DNA from: Halioglobus japonicus
GTDB lineage: Bacteria > Pseudomonadota > Gammaproteobacteria > Pseudomonadales > Halieaceae
Direction: 5' to 3'
NCBI RefSeq assembly: GCF_001983995.1
Contig: NZ_CP019450.1
Coordinates: 3,968,001-4,032,000 of the forward strand
Length of the DNA: 64,000 bases
In this document: piece after piece, positions 1 through 8,629 of the stretch
Numbering within the stretch: the stretch's first letter is position 1
Layout: each line of letters opens with the position of its first letter
Made by a program: the position numbers and the translations under genes
The notes under the pieces: model-generated
The model's input: the letters and a program-made list of their open reading frames with translations, nothing else
Database searches by the model: none
What the model was told of the DNA's origin: nothing

Positions 1-1202
1 ACAGCACGATCAAGGTACTGCTGCTCTGTCTGGGCGCCCTCTTCATCAAAGTAGTAGACGCCGGCAACATACTGGAAGTTGTCATAGCTACCCAGCAGCT
101 GCAGCTCCTGCGAGAACTGCTCGTGCTCAGTCACCGCCCACACTTCAAGCGAGCCTGCTCCGCCGAAGGACTGGGTAAAGTTCTGTGACGCATCGTCATC
201 GAACTCACGATAACCGGTAATCGACTTCAGGGTCATAGCGTCGCTGAGGGCCCACTCTATCGTCAGGTTGTGCCCCTGTACCTCGGTTTCGGTTTCCGGC
301 AGGTAGTAGGCCGTTGGCTCGCCGCCGGTAGGACTGCGCGTTTCCTCCAGCCGGCTGCGGAAAGTGTCAGTAATGGGGTTAAAGGCGGGATCGAGCCCTC
401 CAGTCGGGCCACCATACTGGTGATAGCCGGGCGCGGTATTCATGTCGGAGTAATCGTAGCTGTAATCCACGACCAGGCTTTCAATACCATCGTAGCGCAG
501 CGCGATACGATAGCCCTGGTTTTCGCGCAGATAGAAATCGGTGTAATCCAGCCCGGGGATGGCATTGGCACCCTCATTGTCGACCCAGCCATCACGTTCT
601 GAAAACGCAGCGGTAAACTTTGCTTTGAAACCGCCCATGTCATCCAGATTCAGGTGACTGATAGAGCGCCAGCTACCGTAATTGCCTGCACCGAGAACCT
701 GCTTGAAGGCAAATTCTCCAGTGGGCTTGGCATTGATGAAGTTAACTGCGCCCGCGGTCGTATTACGGCCATAGAGGGTGCCCTGCGGGCCGCGCAGAAT
801 TTCAATGCGCTCAAGATCAGCCAGGTCAGCAAGCAGACCGGTAGAGCGGGCTGCGTATACACCGTCATAGTAAATTCCTACTGTGGGATCCTTGGTAATC
901 ACCACTGAGTCGGCATTACCAATACCGCGGATAAACAACGCCAGGTTGTTAGCCGAGGTAGGATAAATCGGCATTTACAGGCTGGGAGACGCCGCCCCGA
1001 GATCCTGGGCGGTAAACAGGCCCATGGACTCAATATTGTCTGCATCGTATGCAGAGATGGAGATAGGAATGTCCTGCAGCGACTCGGTGCGCTTCTGGGC
1101 GGTAACAATCACCTCTTCCAGTTGTTGCGCATAAGCGGTGCTGGCGGCCACGCTGCTGGCCAGTAATACGGCGGTGGCAAGGGTCTTGCGATGGGTGAGC
1201 AT
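1..1202 (-). pseudogene. TonB-dependent receptor, N-terminal part, broken by an in-frame stop and cut by the window edge
   Basis: An outer-membrane TonB-dependent receptor. The start at 1202 has a GGAG ribosome site. It is followed by a signal peptide ending in TAYA, a TonB box (EEVIVTAQKR) and the start of a plug domain (DIPISISAYDAD). Codon 76 is TAA (973-975), but the same frame stays open to base 1. Beyond the stop it carries typical plug and barrel sequence, including FIRGIGNADS, LRGPQGTLYGRNTTAGAVN and a barrel strand ending in KSITGYREFDDD. Relatives usually have glutamine at the stop position (from memory), so one C-to-T change (CAA to TAA) would explain it. It is either a recent pseudogene or a consensus error. 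The substrate cannot be told. It is divergent from the next receptor. Confidence 0.85.
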
Positions 1203-1443
1203 GATTCTCTCCAAGTATTTTCTATCGTTATAAATTGCGCCCTTCCTGGGCATCTCTACCACGATCAAATATACGAGATACAACGCCTGTTCGGGTATAA
1301 ATAAACTACATTCGGCGCCACACTCAGCGCAGGTAAACATAGTTGTACCTTGCTGCGACACGGGTGCGACAACATGCCACAGGCGAGCCATCACAGTGCT
1401 GGATATACTGCCCGCCCTGCTGTAATTACCATGGATTATTCCC

Positions 1444-3513
1444 TTGCAACGCACTGTCCTCGCTCTAGCACTGAGCGCACTTAGCGCCCACTCACTCGCA
1501 GACCACATCGAAGAACTGGTCGTTACTGCCAACCATGACACTCGCACCATCGATATCAGTGATGAGCTGGTGATTTCTGCCGATGTAGCGCAACTGCTGA
1601 AAAAAGCCCCTGGCGCCAACGTCAACAGCAACGGCCCCCTCACCGGCATTCCCCAGTACCGCGGCATGTATGGCGGACGCATAGCCACCTCCCTTGATGG
1701 CACCCAGCTGGCACCCTCCGGCCCCAACTGGATGGATCCGCCACTGTCTTATGCCCGTAACGGCTTGCTCCAGTCCCTTGAGGTATACCGCGGCATTGCC
1801 CCGGTAAGCGTTGCCCAGGAGTCTATTGGAGGGGCGATTGACGCCCGCACCGAGCGCGGCGATTTCACCGCTAGCGGCGAATTCAGTGTTGACGGCAAAA
1901 TTATCGCCAGTGCACAGTCCGTCAATGGCGGCCAGCACCTCACAGGCGCGCTGTTCGCGGCTAACCGCGACCACAAATTCAATGCCGCCGCGATGGTGGA
2001 ATCGGGCGATGACGCCGAGTTCAGCGGCGGCGACATCACCCCCACCGAATACGAGCGAGAGCGCTACGATATCGGTTATGGCTTCAAATCCGGTAATCAC
2101 AGTGTCCAGGTCAACTATGGCTACAACGACACAGGCGATGCCGGCACCCCTGCCCTGCCAATGGATATTGAGTACATTGAAGGCGACCTTGCTGACCTGA
2201 CCTATCGCTTTGAGCTGCCCGGCGAGCTGGAAGTATCTGCTGCGGTATTTGGCAGCGACCTCGAACACGGCATGACCAACTATCACCTGCGCCAGGCCCC
2301 GGCCAGTGGCATGCTGTGGCGTCGCAATATTGCCGACAGCGAAAACCGCGGCTTCAAGCTGCACTCCACGATGTACGATGATCAGGGGCACTGGAGCTTT
2401 GGCCTGGATGGATTCAGTGCCAACCACAATTCCAATATCGACAACCCAAATGCGGCCATGTTCTTCGTGGTCAACTTCAACGATGCCGAGCGTGACGTAC
2501 TCGGTGCATTCCTGGAACGCCAGCTGGAGCTCAGCGATACCTGGCGCACCGAGCTGGGCCTGCGCTACAACGCGGTCAGCATGGATGCAGACACTGTCGA
2601 CGGCACCCCAGCGCAAATGATGCCCCCTGCAGCGGCTTTGCGCGACGCCTTCAACAACGCCGACCGCGATCAGACGGACCACAATGTCGACCTCGTTGCC
2701 AAGGCCTGGTATGAGGCTTCGAACACCACGAGCTGGTACGCGGGCCTGGCCCAGAAAACCCGATCCCCCAGCTATCAGGAGCGCTATTTGTGGCTGCCAC
2801 TGGAAGCCACCGCCGGCCTTGCCGATGGCAACACTTATACAGGCAATATCGAACTCGATCCGGAAGTCTCTCGCCAGATCGAGTTCGGCATGGATTTCAG
2901 CAACACCCGCTTCACATTGGCCCCACGCATCTTCTACAGCCAGGTCGACGACTACATTCAGGGCACTACCAGCGAGATCGCCCCGGCGACCATGTTTGTG
3001 CAGATGATGAATATGATGAACGGCACGACCAACCCGGCACCGCTGCAATTCAACAACGTCGATGCGGTCATCTATGGTTTTGACATGGATTGGGCGTGGC
3101 AGCTCTCAGATCAATGGTCGATGTCAGGGATCGTGAACTATGTTCGCGGTAAACGTGACGACATTGAGGACGAGCTCTACAGAATCGCCCCGGCCAACAC
3201 CAGCATCCGTCTGAACTATGTCAACGGAAGCTGGGCTTTCGGAGCGGAGGGTGTGTTCTACAGTGCCCAGAATCAGGTCAGCGAAACCAATCGCGAACAG
3301 GAAACCGCTGGCTATGGTCTGCTCAACCTCAGCGCGAGCTGGCAAATGACCTCGGCAGTGGAGCTCGCTGCGGGCGTCGACAACGTCTTCGATAAGGAAT
3401 ATCGCGACCATCTGGGCGGCTACAACCGGGCGCGCAATCCCGACATCGGCATGCGTGAACGCATCCCAGGTTATGGGACCAACGTCTTCGCCCGGGTCAG
3501 CTACAGCTTCTAA
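1444..3513 (+). CDS. TonB-dependent outer-membrane receptor, possibly copper-related (OprC/NosA-like)
   Basis: A complete 689-residue TonB-dependent receptor starting at TTG; no in-frame ATG gives a better N-terminus. Residues 1-19 form a signal peptide (cleavage after SLA). A TonB box (EELVVTANHD) follows at about 23-32, then the plug, and a 22-strand-type barrel ending in an aromatic residue (RVSYSF), the outer-membrane assembly signal. The plug segment PNWMDPPLSYA resembles the PNRMDPP segment that I recall from OprC/NosA copper receptors. The barrel has a methionine-rich stretch (MFVQMMNMMNG, about 518-528). Copper or another metal as substrate is therefore an inference from memory of the family. 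It converges on the thioesterase gene with 8 bp between the stops. Confidence 0.85.
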   Translation: MQRTVLALALSALSAHSLADHIEELVVTANHDTRTIDISDELVISADVAQLLKKAPGANVNSNGPLTGIPQYRGMYGGRIATSLDGTQLAPSGPNWMDPPLSYARNGLLQSLEVYRGIAPVSVAQESIGGAIDARTERGDFTASGEFSVDGKIIASAQSVNGGQHLTGALFAANRDHKFNAAAMVESGDDAEFSGGDITPTEYERERYDIGYGFKSGNHSVQVNYGYNDTGDAGTPALPMDIEYIEGDLADLTYRFELPGELEVSAAVFGSDLEHGMTNYHLRQAPASGMLWRRNIADSENRGFKLHSTMYDDQGHWSFGLDGFSANHNSNIDNPNAAMFFVVNFNDAERDVLGAFLERQLELSDTWRTELGLRYNAVSMDADTVDGTPAQMMPPAAALRDAFNNADRDQTDHNVDLVAKAWYEASNTTSWYAGLAQKTRSPSYQERYLWLPLEATAGLADGNTYTGNIELDPEVSRQIEFGMDFSNTRFTLAPRIFYSQVDDYIQGTTSEIAPATMFVQMMNMMNGTTNPAPLQFNNVDAVIYGFDMDWAWQLSDQWSMSGIVNYVRGKRDDIEDELYRIAPANTSIRLNYVNGSWAFGAEGVFYSAQNQVSETNREQETAGYGLLNLSASWQMTSAVELAAGVDNVFDKEYRDHLGGYNRARNPDIGMRERIPGYGTNVFARVSYSF

Positions 3514-3521
3514 GCTATCGC

Positions 3522-4187
3522 CTAGTCCTGCTGCCGCTTAGGCACTTCACCGAGCGGCTTCACGGGGCGGATAAACAGCCCCTCTGCGCTGGCGGTGACT
3601 TCACCGTCAACGCGCATTTCGCCACGCGTAAACTGCTTGCGACCAGTGTTATTGTCACACACCGCCCACAACTCGATAGGCCGATTGAGGGGCGTATGCT
3701 TGTGGTAACGAATGCTGAGCGTGCCAGTAAAGCCAGCGGCACCGGTAATCACATTGGCCATCGACAACAACTCATCGAATACCGCCGCGATAATACCGCC
3801 ATGCACACTGTTCGGAGGGCCGGCATAGGTGGGTGAGAACAGGGCTTCCCCGCGCACCTCATCGCCATCACGCCACATGCGAATCGGCGGAGATATAGGA
3901 TTGCGTTTGCCGGTAATAGGGCTGTACGGCATACAGGCGGTAAGGTCATCCTCGCGCCAGCCCAATCCCGGAGTGTCGCTGGCGATAGTGACGGTAGACC
4001 AGCCCTCACCCTGCTGCAGATACGGTGCCAATGCACTCATCGCTGCCTGCATATGCTCGGTGGCCTCAGCCAACACCTCATCGGGGGCCTCTGAGCATCG
4101 CAACAGGTGAATCAATTCACCGGCCTCGCGGTTTACCGCCTCCACCAGGGTTTCGTCACGGGGATGTTCGTTTTCGGATAAGGGCAT
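3522..4187 (-). CDS. PaaI-type hotdog-fold thioesterase
   Basis: A 221-residue protein whose C-terminal two thirds is a hotdog-fold domain of the PaaI/YbgC-like acyl-CoA thioesterase superfamily. The helix motif NSVHGGIIAAVFDELLS carries the HGG and the acidic residue usual in the active site. Strands such as GTLSIRYHKHTPLNRPIEL follow, then the typical ending around EGLFIRP. The first 90 or so residues are an extra N-terminal part without a motif I recognise. It is predicted cytoplasmic and would hydrolyse an acyl-CoA, but the acyl group cannot be told. It converges with the upstream receptor gene. Confidence 0.85.
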   Translation of the reverse strand: MPLSENEHPRDETLVEAVNREAGELIHLLRCSEAPDEVLAEATEHMQAAMSALAPYLQQGEGWSTVTIASDTPGLGWREDDLTACMPYSPITGKRNPISPPIRMWRDGDEVRGEALFSPTYAGPPNSVHGGIIAAVFDELLSMANVITGAAGFTGTLSIRYHKHTPLNRPIELWAVCDNNTGRKQFTRGEMRVDGEVTASAEGLFIRPVKPLGEVPKRQQD

Positions 4188-4263
4188 ATCCCTGCCTCGA
4201 CTGCCAAATGGCCTTCAGGTTGGCCCAGCCCCGGCCACGTAGCAAGCCTGGCCGCTAGATTTC

Positions 4264-4297
4264 ACCCCGCCAGTCCAAATTAACAGGCCAGGCGGGG
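4264..4297 (-). terminator. Hairpin downstream of the peroxiredoxin gene
   Basis: CCCCGCC at 4264-4270 pairs with GGCGGGG at 4291-4297 around an AT-rich loop. It sits 30-60 bases past the stop of the peroxiredoxin gene and upstream of the thioesterase start. There is no strong U-tract, so it is only a possible terminator. Confidence 0.35.
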
Positions 4298-4325
4298 CTG
4301 TACACAGTGCATGTCAGTTAGGCGT

Positions 4326-4850
4326 TTAGCGCCGGGCCACGCCGAGTTCACCCAGGGTGCGGGCCATATCTTCCGCTGATGTTGCCGGCTTCACATTCCG
4401 ATCGATTTTCAGCACCTTGCCGTCTGCGTCGATGTAAAACGTGTGACGCTTGGCATAACCGAGCGTGTGCAACACGCCATAGGCCTCGGCTGCCTGCTTC
4501 TCGGGGTCACTGAGCAGCGGGAAATCTGCCCCCGTTTCCTCAGCAAAGCCCACATTGTCTTCCAAGGGGTCGACGCTGGCCATAAAGTAACTCACGTCAT
4601 ATTCGCGAATCAGGTGACCATTTTCCGCCAATGACTTGCACTCAATCGTGCAACCACTGGTGTACGCCTTGGGAAACCAGGCAATCACTGCCGCCTGCTT
4701 GCCCCGGAAATCGGCAAGCGTGTAAGTCTTGCCATCCGACCCTTGCAGGCTGAAATCCGGTGCCATGTCACCCGGGCCAAGTTCAGCGAGTGCCAGGACA
4801 GGCAACAACAGCAGGGCAGCCAGTGCACAAAAAAAGTTCTTCATAATCAA
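4326..4850 (-). CDS. Exported peroxiredoxin (AhpC/TSA, BCP-like)
   Basis: A 174-residue peroxiredoxin. Residues 1-22 form a signal peptide (hydrophobic run ending in ALA), so the protein should act in the periplasm or at the outer face of the inner membrane. The redoxin fold starts at PGDMAPDFSL. The peroxidatic cysteine is in PKAYTSGCTIECKSL, with a second cysteine five residues later (C-x4-C), the arrangement of atypical 2-Cys BCP-type enzymes. It reduces H2O2 or organic peroxides using thiols. The gene follows the acyltransferase gene with a 6-bp gap, so the two may be cotranscribed, although no functional link is evident. Confidence 0.9.
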   Translation of the reverse strand: MIMKNFFCALAALLLLPVLALAELGPGDMAPDFSLQGSDGKTYTLADFRGKQAAVIAWFPKAYTSGCTIECKSLAENGHLIREYDVSYFMASVDPLEDNVGFAEETGADFPLLSDPEKQAAEAYGVLHTLGYAKRHTFYIDADGKVLKIDRNVKPATSAEDMARTLGELGVARR

Positions 4851-4856
4851 CTCCGG

Positions 4857-5999
4857 TTAGAACGGAATGCGATGTTTCAGATTCAAAAAAGGTAATTCGA
4901 TCAAGCGATAGGTCACATAAGAGAGCCCCACGCTCAGCAACAGCGCAGCCACAGGTAATACGTAGGCATACCAGGATCCAATGTATGCCTCCTCCATCGG
5001 CGTCTTAATCGAGTAAATCAGATAAAACAGTACCGGCACGTGAATCAGATACAACGAGTAGGACAGCTTTCCCAACAGGGCCATCGGGCGATTTACCAGC
5101 ACCGCAGCGAACCGCGGTCTGCCTAGCAGCAGCAACAGAATAATCGCCGTCCACAACAGCGCTTCATAGCTGTGATGCAGATGCCAGGCCCATTCAGCTT
5201 TCGATTCGCCAATCCGTGCCGCTTCGCCAAGTACTCCGCCAAGCCCTAGCCAGGCGATAACTATCCCAGCCGTGACCAATATTCCGGTAATACGTTGCGG
5301 CCTGTCGCACAACCGCAGGTAGACGCCGGCGGCAATAACGCCCATCAGGAAAGCGGGCAATCGCCCGAACACAGACTTTGTCACCCAGTACGAGCGGATT
5401 GGACCATCCGGCCCAGGAAGCACGAACGTAGACAGATACCAGCCCAGCCAAACGACCAGGGCCCCAAAGCAAAGCACTCTAGCCAAGCCGCCGCGCCACA
5501 GTGCCAACGCACACAGCGGTAGCAGAACGTAAAACTGAAATTCCGTAGCCAGCGTCCACCAGACCACACTAAACGGAAACATGTCGAAGCCGACGAACTG
5601 GAACAGGGCCGCTTGCAGCGCAACCTCCCACTTACCGGTGACAATCGCAGCAATCAGTACCGCAACCAGATAAAGGGGCACTATGCGCAAAACGCGCGCC
5701 AATGCATAGTTGCGCACACTGGGAGCCGCAGCGCCCTCGGCGGCAGCTCGCCACCAGGGAAGGCTTAACAGAAAACCGCTCAGGACAAAAAATAGAGTTA
5801 CCCCGGTATTGCCACCCAGGACATAGCCCAGACCGAACGACACACCTCCCTGATGTCGACCGAAGGTGATACCCCAAACATGGAACAGGTAGACCAGTAA
5901 AATGGCCAGCCCGCGAATGCACTCGAGCTCAAGGAGATACGTTCCCTTACCGCGCATGCCCGCGCTGAGCTCTAGCCCACCATGATCAGTTCCTGACAC
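4857..5999 (-). CDS. Acyltransferase family 3 (OafA/YrhL-like) membrane protein
   Basis: A 380-residue integral membrane acyltransferase with about ten hydrophobic segments. The family N-terminus is clear (LECIRGLAILLVYLFHVWG, with the catalytic-type histidine), followed by LFFVLSGFLLSLPWW and a conserved WTLATEFQFYVLLPL segment. Such proteins transfer acetyl or other acyl groups to sugars of O-antigen, capsule or exported glycolipids across the inner membrane. It lies divergently beside the sulfotransferase/glycosyltransferase run starting at 6.1 kb, which fits a role in decorating the same product. The start could also be the internal Met near residue 15, directly before the RGKGTYLLELE segment. 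Confidence 0.88.
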   Translation of the reverse strand: MSGTDHGGLELSAGMRGKGTYLLELECIRGLAILLVYLFHVWGITFGRHQGGVSFGLGYVLGGNTGVTLFFVLSGFLLSLPWWRAAAEGAAAPSVRNYALARVLRIVPLYLVAVLIAAIVTGKWEVALQAALFQFVGFDMFPFSVVWWTLATEFQFYVLLPLCALALWRGGLARVLCFGALVVWLGWYLSTFVLPGPDGPIRSYWVTKSVFGRLPAFLMGVIAAGVYLRLCDRPQRITGILVTAGIVIAWLGLGGVLGEAARIGESKAEWAWHLHHSYEALLWTAIILLLLLGRPRFAAVLVNRPMALLGKLSYSLYLIHVPVLFYLIYSIKTPMEEAYIGSWYAYVLPVAALLLSVGLSYVTYRLIELPFLNLKHRIPF

Positions 6000-6092
6000 C
6001 TTGATTTACCCCCTCTCTTACTGGACGCTAACTCTACAGAAAATGCAGTGACTGGGGTAGACTGGATCCAGAACCAGCTTCAGTCACATAGT

Positions 6093-6912
6093 ATGTTTAG
6101 ACCTTATGCCGCCCTCGTCGACGGCACGATCGAATACCACGGTAACCAGGCAGCGTATACTCCAGACCCTATCGCCATCGGCGCAGTCGGGGGCAGCGGC
6201 ACGCGCGTCCTGGCCCAAGTCCTCACAGAGGCAGGCGTGGCCATGGCAACGCCGTCTAACGAGGCGCACGATGCATTGGAATGGCCGCCCATGAAAATGA
6301 TCATCAACCGCCCACGCCTGCAAAAAATTCCGGTTGATCAACGCATGCATGCGGCCTTTTGGGGGCTCGAGCAGTTGCTCGATGCCCGTCGGCAAGAACA
6401 GGGGCTAAGCAGCCGTGTCGGATGGAAGGTCCCGGTTACTCATTTGTGGCTGCGGGAGCTGGGGGACTACTTTCCCGGGTCCCAGTACATACACATTCTG
6501 CGAAATGGCCTGGCCATGGCCTATTCACGCAACCAACGCCAGTTGCGCATGTGGGGAAAATCACTGGGCATTCACACCCACTTTGACGACGATGGAATGG
6601 CCCCCCCGGGACGCCCTGGAATACTGGCTGCTAGCCAATGAGAATGCTATGAGGCAATCCGCCGCTATGCCAGGTCAGTTTCTACTGGTTCGCTTTGAAG
6701 AGCTTTGCAGTGCCCCATTTGAACAAGTGAGTCGGATATTTTCGTTCCTTCAGCTGGACCTGCCGCTTGAGCGTCTCCATCAACTGGCCGCATTGATCAA
6801 AACACCCACGACCTGGAACCGCCACACGCAACACGACTGGCGCAACGATTTCAGCCAAACTCAACTCGAACGGCTCAGGGCGTTCGATTACATCCCAGAG
6901 ACTTCCGCATGA
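6093..6912 (+). CDS. Sulfotransferase, frame interrupted in a C7 run (copy 1 of a tandem pair)
   Basis: A P-loop sulfotransferase closely similar along its whole length to the protein at 7803-8612. Shared features are the PAPS-binding loop (GAVGGSGTR near residue 32), DAHDALEWPP, WKVP-THLWLREL, the 3'-phosphate segment IHILRNGLAMAYSRNQRQ, and a C-terminal VR-E-LC...IFSFL region. The frame breaks at C7 (6601-6607). Adding two C, or removing one, joins both halves; adding two matches the paralogue length exactly (273 versus 269 residues). I chose the start at 6093 because it matches MF(R/K)PYA of the paralogue; a GTG at 6048 would add 15 residues. The stop overlaps the next start (ATGA). It would transfer sulfate from PAPS to a hydroxyl or amine; the acceptor is unknown. 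Confidence 0.8.
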
Positions 6913-7796
6913 AGCTGTCCGTCATTCTTATCGCCTACGACATGGCCAGGGAGATCCCGCGCACGCTGCAGGGCCTGGCGCGCAACTACCAGTTAGGCGC
7001 CGCTGATCTTGAGTACGAAGTGCTGTTGGTGGACAACGGCTCTCCGCAGGCAATCGACCCGCAATCATATTCCCATGTGGATGTTCCTGTGGAGCTGATT
7101 CGCATTGACGACGCCCACCCCTCTCCAGCAAAGGCAATCAACCTGGCGGCCGAACAGGCCCGCGGCGAGATTCTCTGCCTGATGATTGACGGTGCACACC
7201 TGCTGACGCCGGGCGTATTTGAAATGACGCTCAGTACATTCAGAGCATTTGACGAACCTCTGGTCGCCACCCGCTACTTTTTCACCGGGCCCGACGAGCA
7301 GAACAAATCGATAATCGAAGGTTATGATAAGCCCGCAGAGGACAAGTTACTGGCGTCGATAAACTGGCCTGAAGACGGTTATCGCCTGTTTGAAATTGGC
7401 ACACCCTTCAGAGCTGGCGCGCGCAATATCACCTGGTTCAACAAGATGTTTGAATCGAACTGTATCTCCCTGAGTCGAACCCTGTTCGACCGGTTGGACG
7501 GCTGTGATGAGCAGTTCGATCTTCCAGGTGGTGGTTTCCTCAATCTCGACCTCTACAAGCGCGCAGCAGACGCAGCGGGCACCACTCCCGTGCAACTGGT
7601 CGGCGAAGGCAGCTTCCATCAACTGCATGGAGGAACCACGACCAACGTATCCATGGAAGAGCGCAAAACGCGCACCGAAAGCTATCGTGAGCAATATCGA
7701 AACATACGCGGCACGGATTCGGTGATGACTGAAAAAAATGTTCACTACATGGGACATCTTCCGACCGAGGCGTCAAAAATCCATCTGAAGAACTAG
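6909..7796 (+). CDS. Family 2 glycosyltransferase-like protein
   Basis: A 295-residue cytoplasmic protein with a GT-A fold N-terminus (LSVILIAYDMAREIPRTLQ, then YEVLLVDNGS), the nucleotide-sugar half of GT2 enzymes. Where GT2 enzymes usually carry DxD, it has CLMIDGAHLLTPG. Its C-terminal half has a signature shared with the second GT2 of this window (13516-14553): FESNCISL, GGGFLNLDLYKRA, GEGSFHQLHGG. It overlaps the upstream sulfotransferase by 4 bp and is followed 6 bp later by another sulfotransferase, so the three genes form one unit. It probably adds or modifies a sugar that the sulfotransferases then use; donor and acceptor are unknown. Confidence 0.82.
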   Translation: MKLSVILIAYDMAREIPRTLQGLARNYQLGAADLEYEVLLVDNGSPQAIDPQSYSHVDVPVELIRIDDAHPSPAKAINLAAEQARGEILCLMIDGAHLLTPGVFEMTLSTFRAFDEPLVATRYFFTGPDEQNKSIIEGYDKPAEDKLLASINWPEDGYRLFEIGTPFRAGARNITWFNKMFESNCISLSRTLFDRLDGCDEQFDLPGGGFLNLDLYKRAADAAGTTPVQLVGEGSFHQLHGGTTTNVSMEERKTRTESYREQYRNIRGTDSVMTEKNVHYMGHLPTEASKIHLKN

Positions 7797-7802
7797 CCCC
7801 TG

Positions 7803-8612
7803 ATGTTTAAGCCCTATGCTTCGCTGCTGGAAGGCAAAATTGAATATGAAGCCCCGCAGGCCGTCCTCCTCGAAAACCCCATCGCGGTGGGAGCCGTGGG
7901 CGGTAGTGGCACACGAATTCTCGCCCAAATTCTGGCCGAAGCCGGGGTGGCCATGGCGACTCCCTCAAACGACGCGCACGATGCACTGGAGTGGCCACCC
8001 ATGCATCCGATCATTCACACTGACAAGCTGCAGAGCATGCCGCTGAAAACCCGGCTGCGAGCTGCTTTCTGGGGGCTTGAGTTTCTGCTACTGAAGCGAC
8101 GCGAACAGTTGGGACTTTCCGGTCGCACGGGCTGGAAGGTCCCCGCCACACACCTGTGGCTGCGCGAGCTTGCTGATTATTTCCCGGCGATTCAATACAT
8201 TCACATTATTCGCAATGGCCTGGATATGGCGTATTCAGGCAACCAGCGCCAACTCAGTATGTGGGGTGAATATGTTGGCCTGCATACACAGTTTGATGAT
8301 ACAGGCAGGGCAGCACCCAGAGACGCCATGGAGTACTGGCTAATCGCTAACGAAAAGGCGATAGAGGTCGGCGCAACACTGGAAGGCCAGTTTCTGCTTG
8401 TGCGCTATGAAGCGCTCTGCCAAGCGCCCGATTCAGAACTGGAACGTATATTTTCCTTTCTGGAGCTGGATATTGATGTTGCGGAGCGCGCAGCACTGGC
8501 AGACCGCATCCGTCCACCCGCTACGCTGAATCGATTCCGCCATCATCAGTGGCGGGACGATTTCACCCAGGTGCAGTTGCAACGGCTTGAAGCATTGGGG
8601 TACCGCCCCTAA
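7803..8612 (+). CDS. Sulfotransferase (copy 2 of the tandem pair)
   Basis: An intact 269-residue P-loop sulfotransferase. The PAPS 5'-phosphosulfate loop is GAVGGSGTRILAQ (about 29-41). The 3'-phosphate-binding region is YIHIIRNGLDMAYSGNQRQ. The C-terminal part (ERIFSFLELD, HHQWRDDFT) fits the sulfotransferase family. It is the intact reference for the interrupted copy at 6093-6912, and the two genes flank the GT2 gene. It is the last gene on this strand and converges with the PhyH gene ending at 8630. There is no signal peptide or membrane segment, so it acts in the cytoplasm on a small molecule or lipid-linked acceptor. Confidence 0.88.
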   Translation: MFKPYASLLEGKIEYEAPQAVLLENPIAVGAVGGSGTRILAQILAEAGVAMATPSNDAHDALEWPPMHPIIHTDKLQSMPLKTRLRAAFWGLEFLLLKRREQLGLSGRTGWKVPATHLWLRELADYFPAIQYIHIIRNGLDMAYSGNQRQLSMWGEYVGLHTQFDDTGRAAPRDAMEYWLIANEKAIEVGATLEGQFLLVRYEALCQAPDSELERIFSFLELDIDVAERAALADRIRPPATLNRFRHHQWRDDFTQVQLQRLEALGYRP

Positions 8613-8629
8613 GCCAGCCGCATTGGAAG

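Noticed and set aside
1492..3048. A 518-codon frame antisense to the TonB receptor
   Set aside because: The plus-strand receptor is clear, and the antisense text has no domain or start signal.
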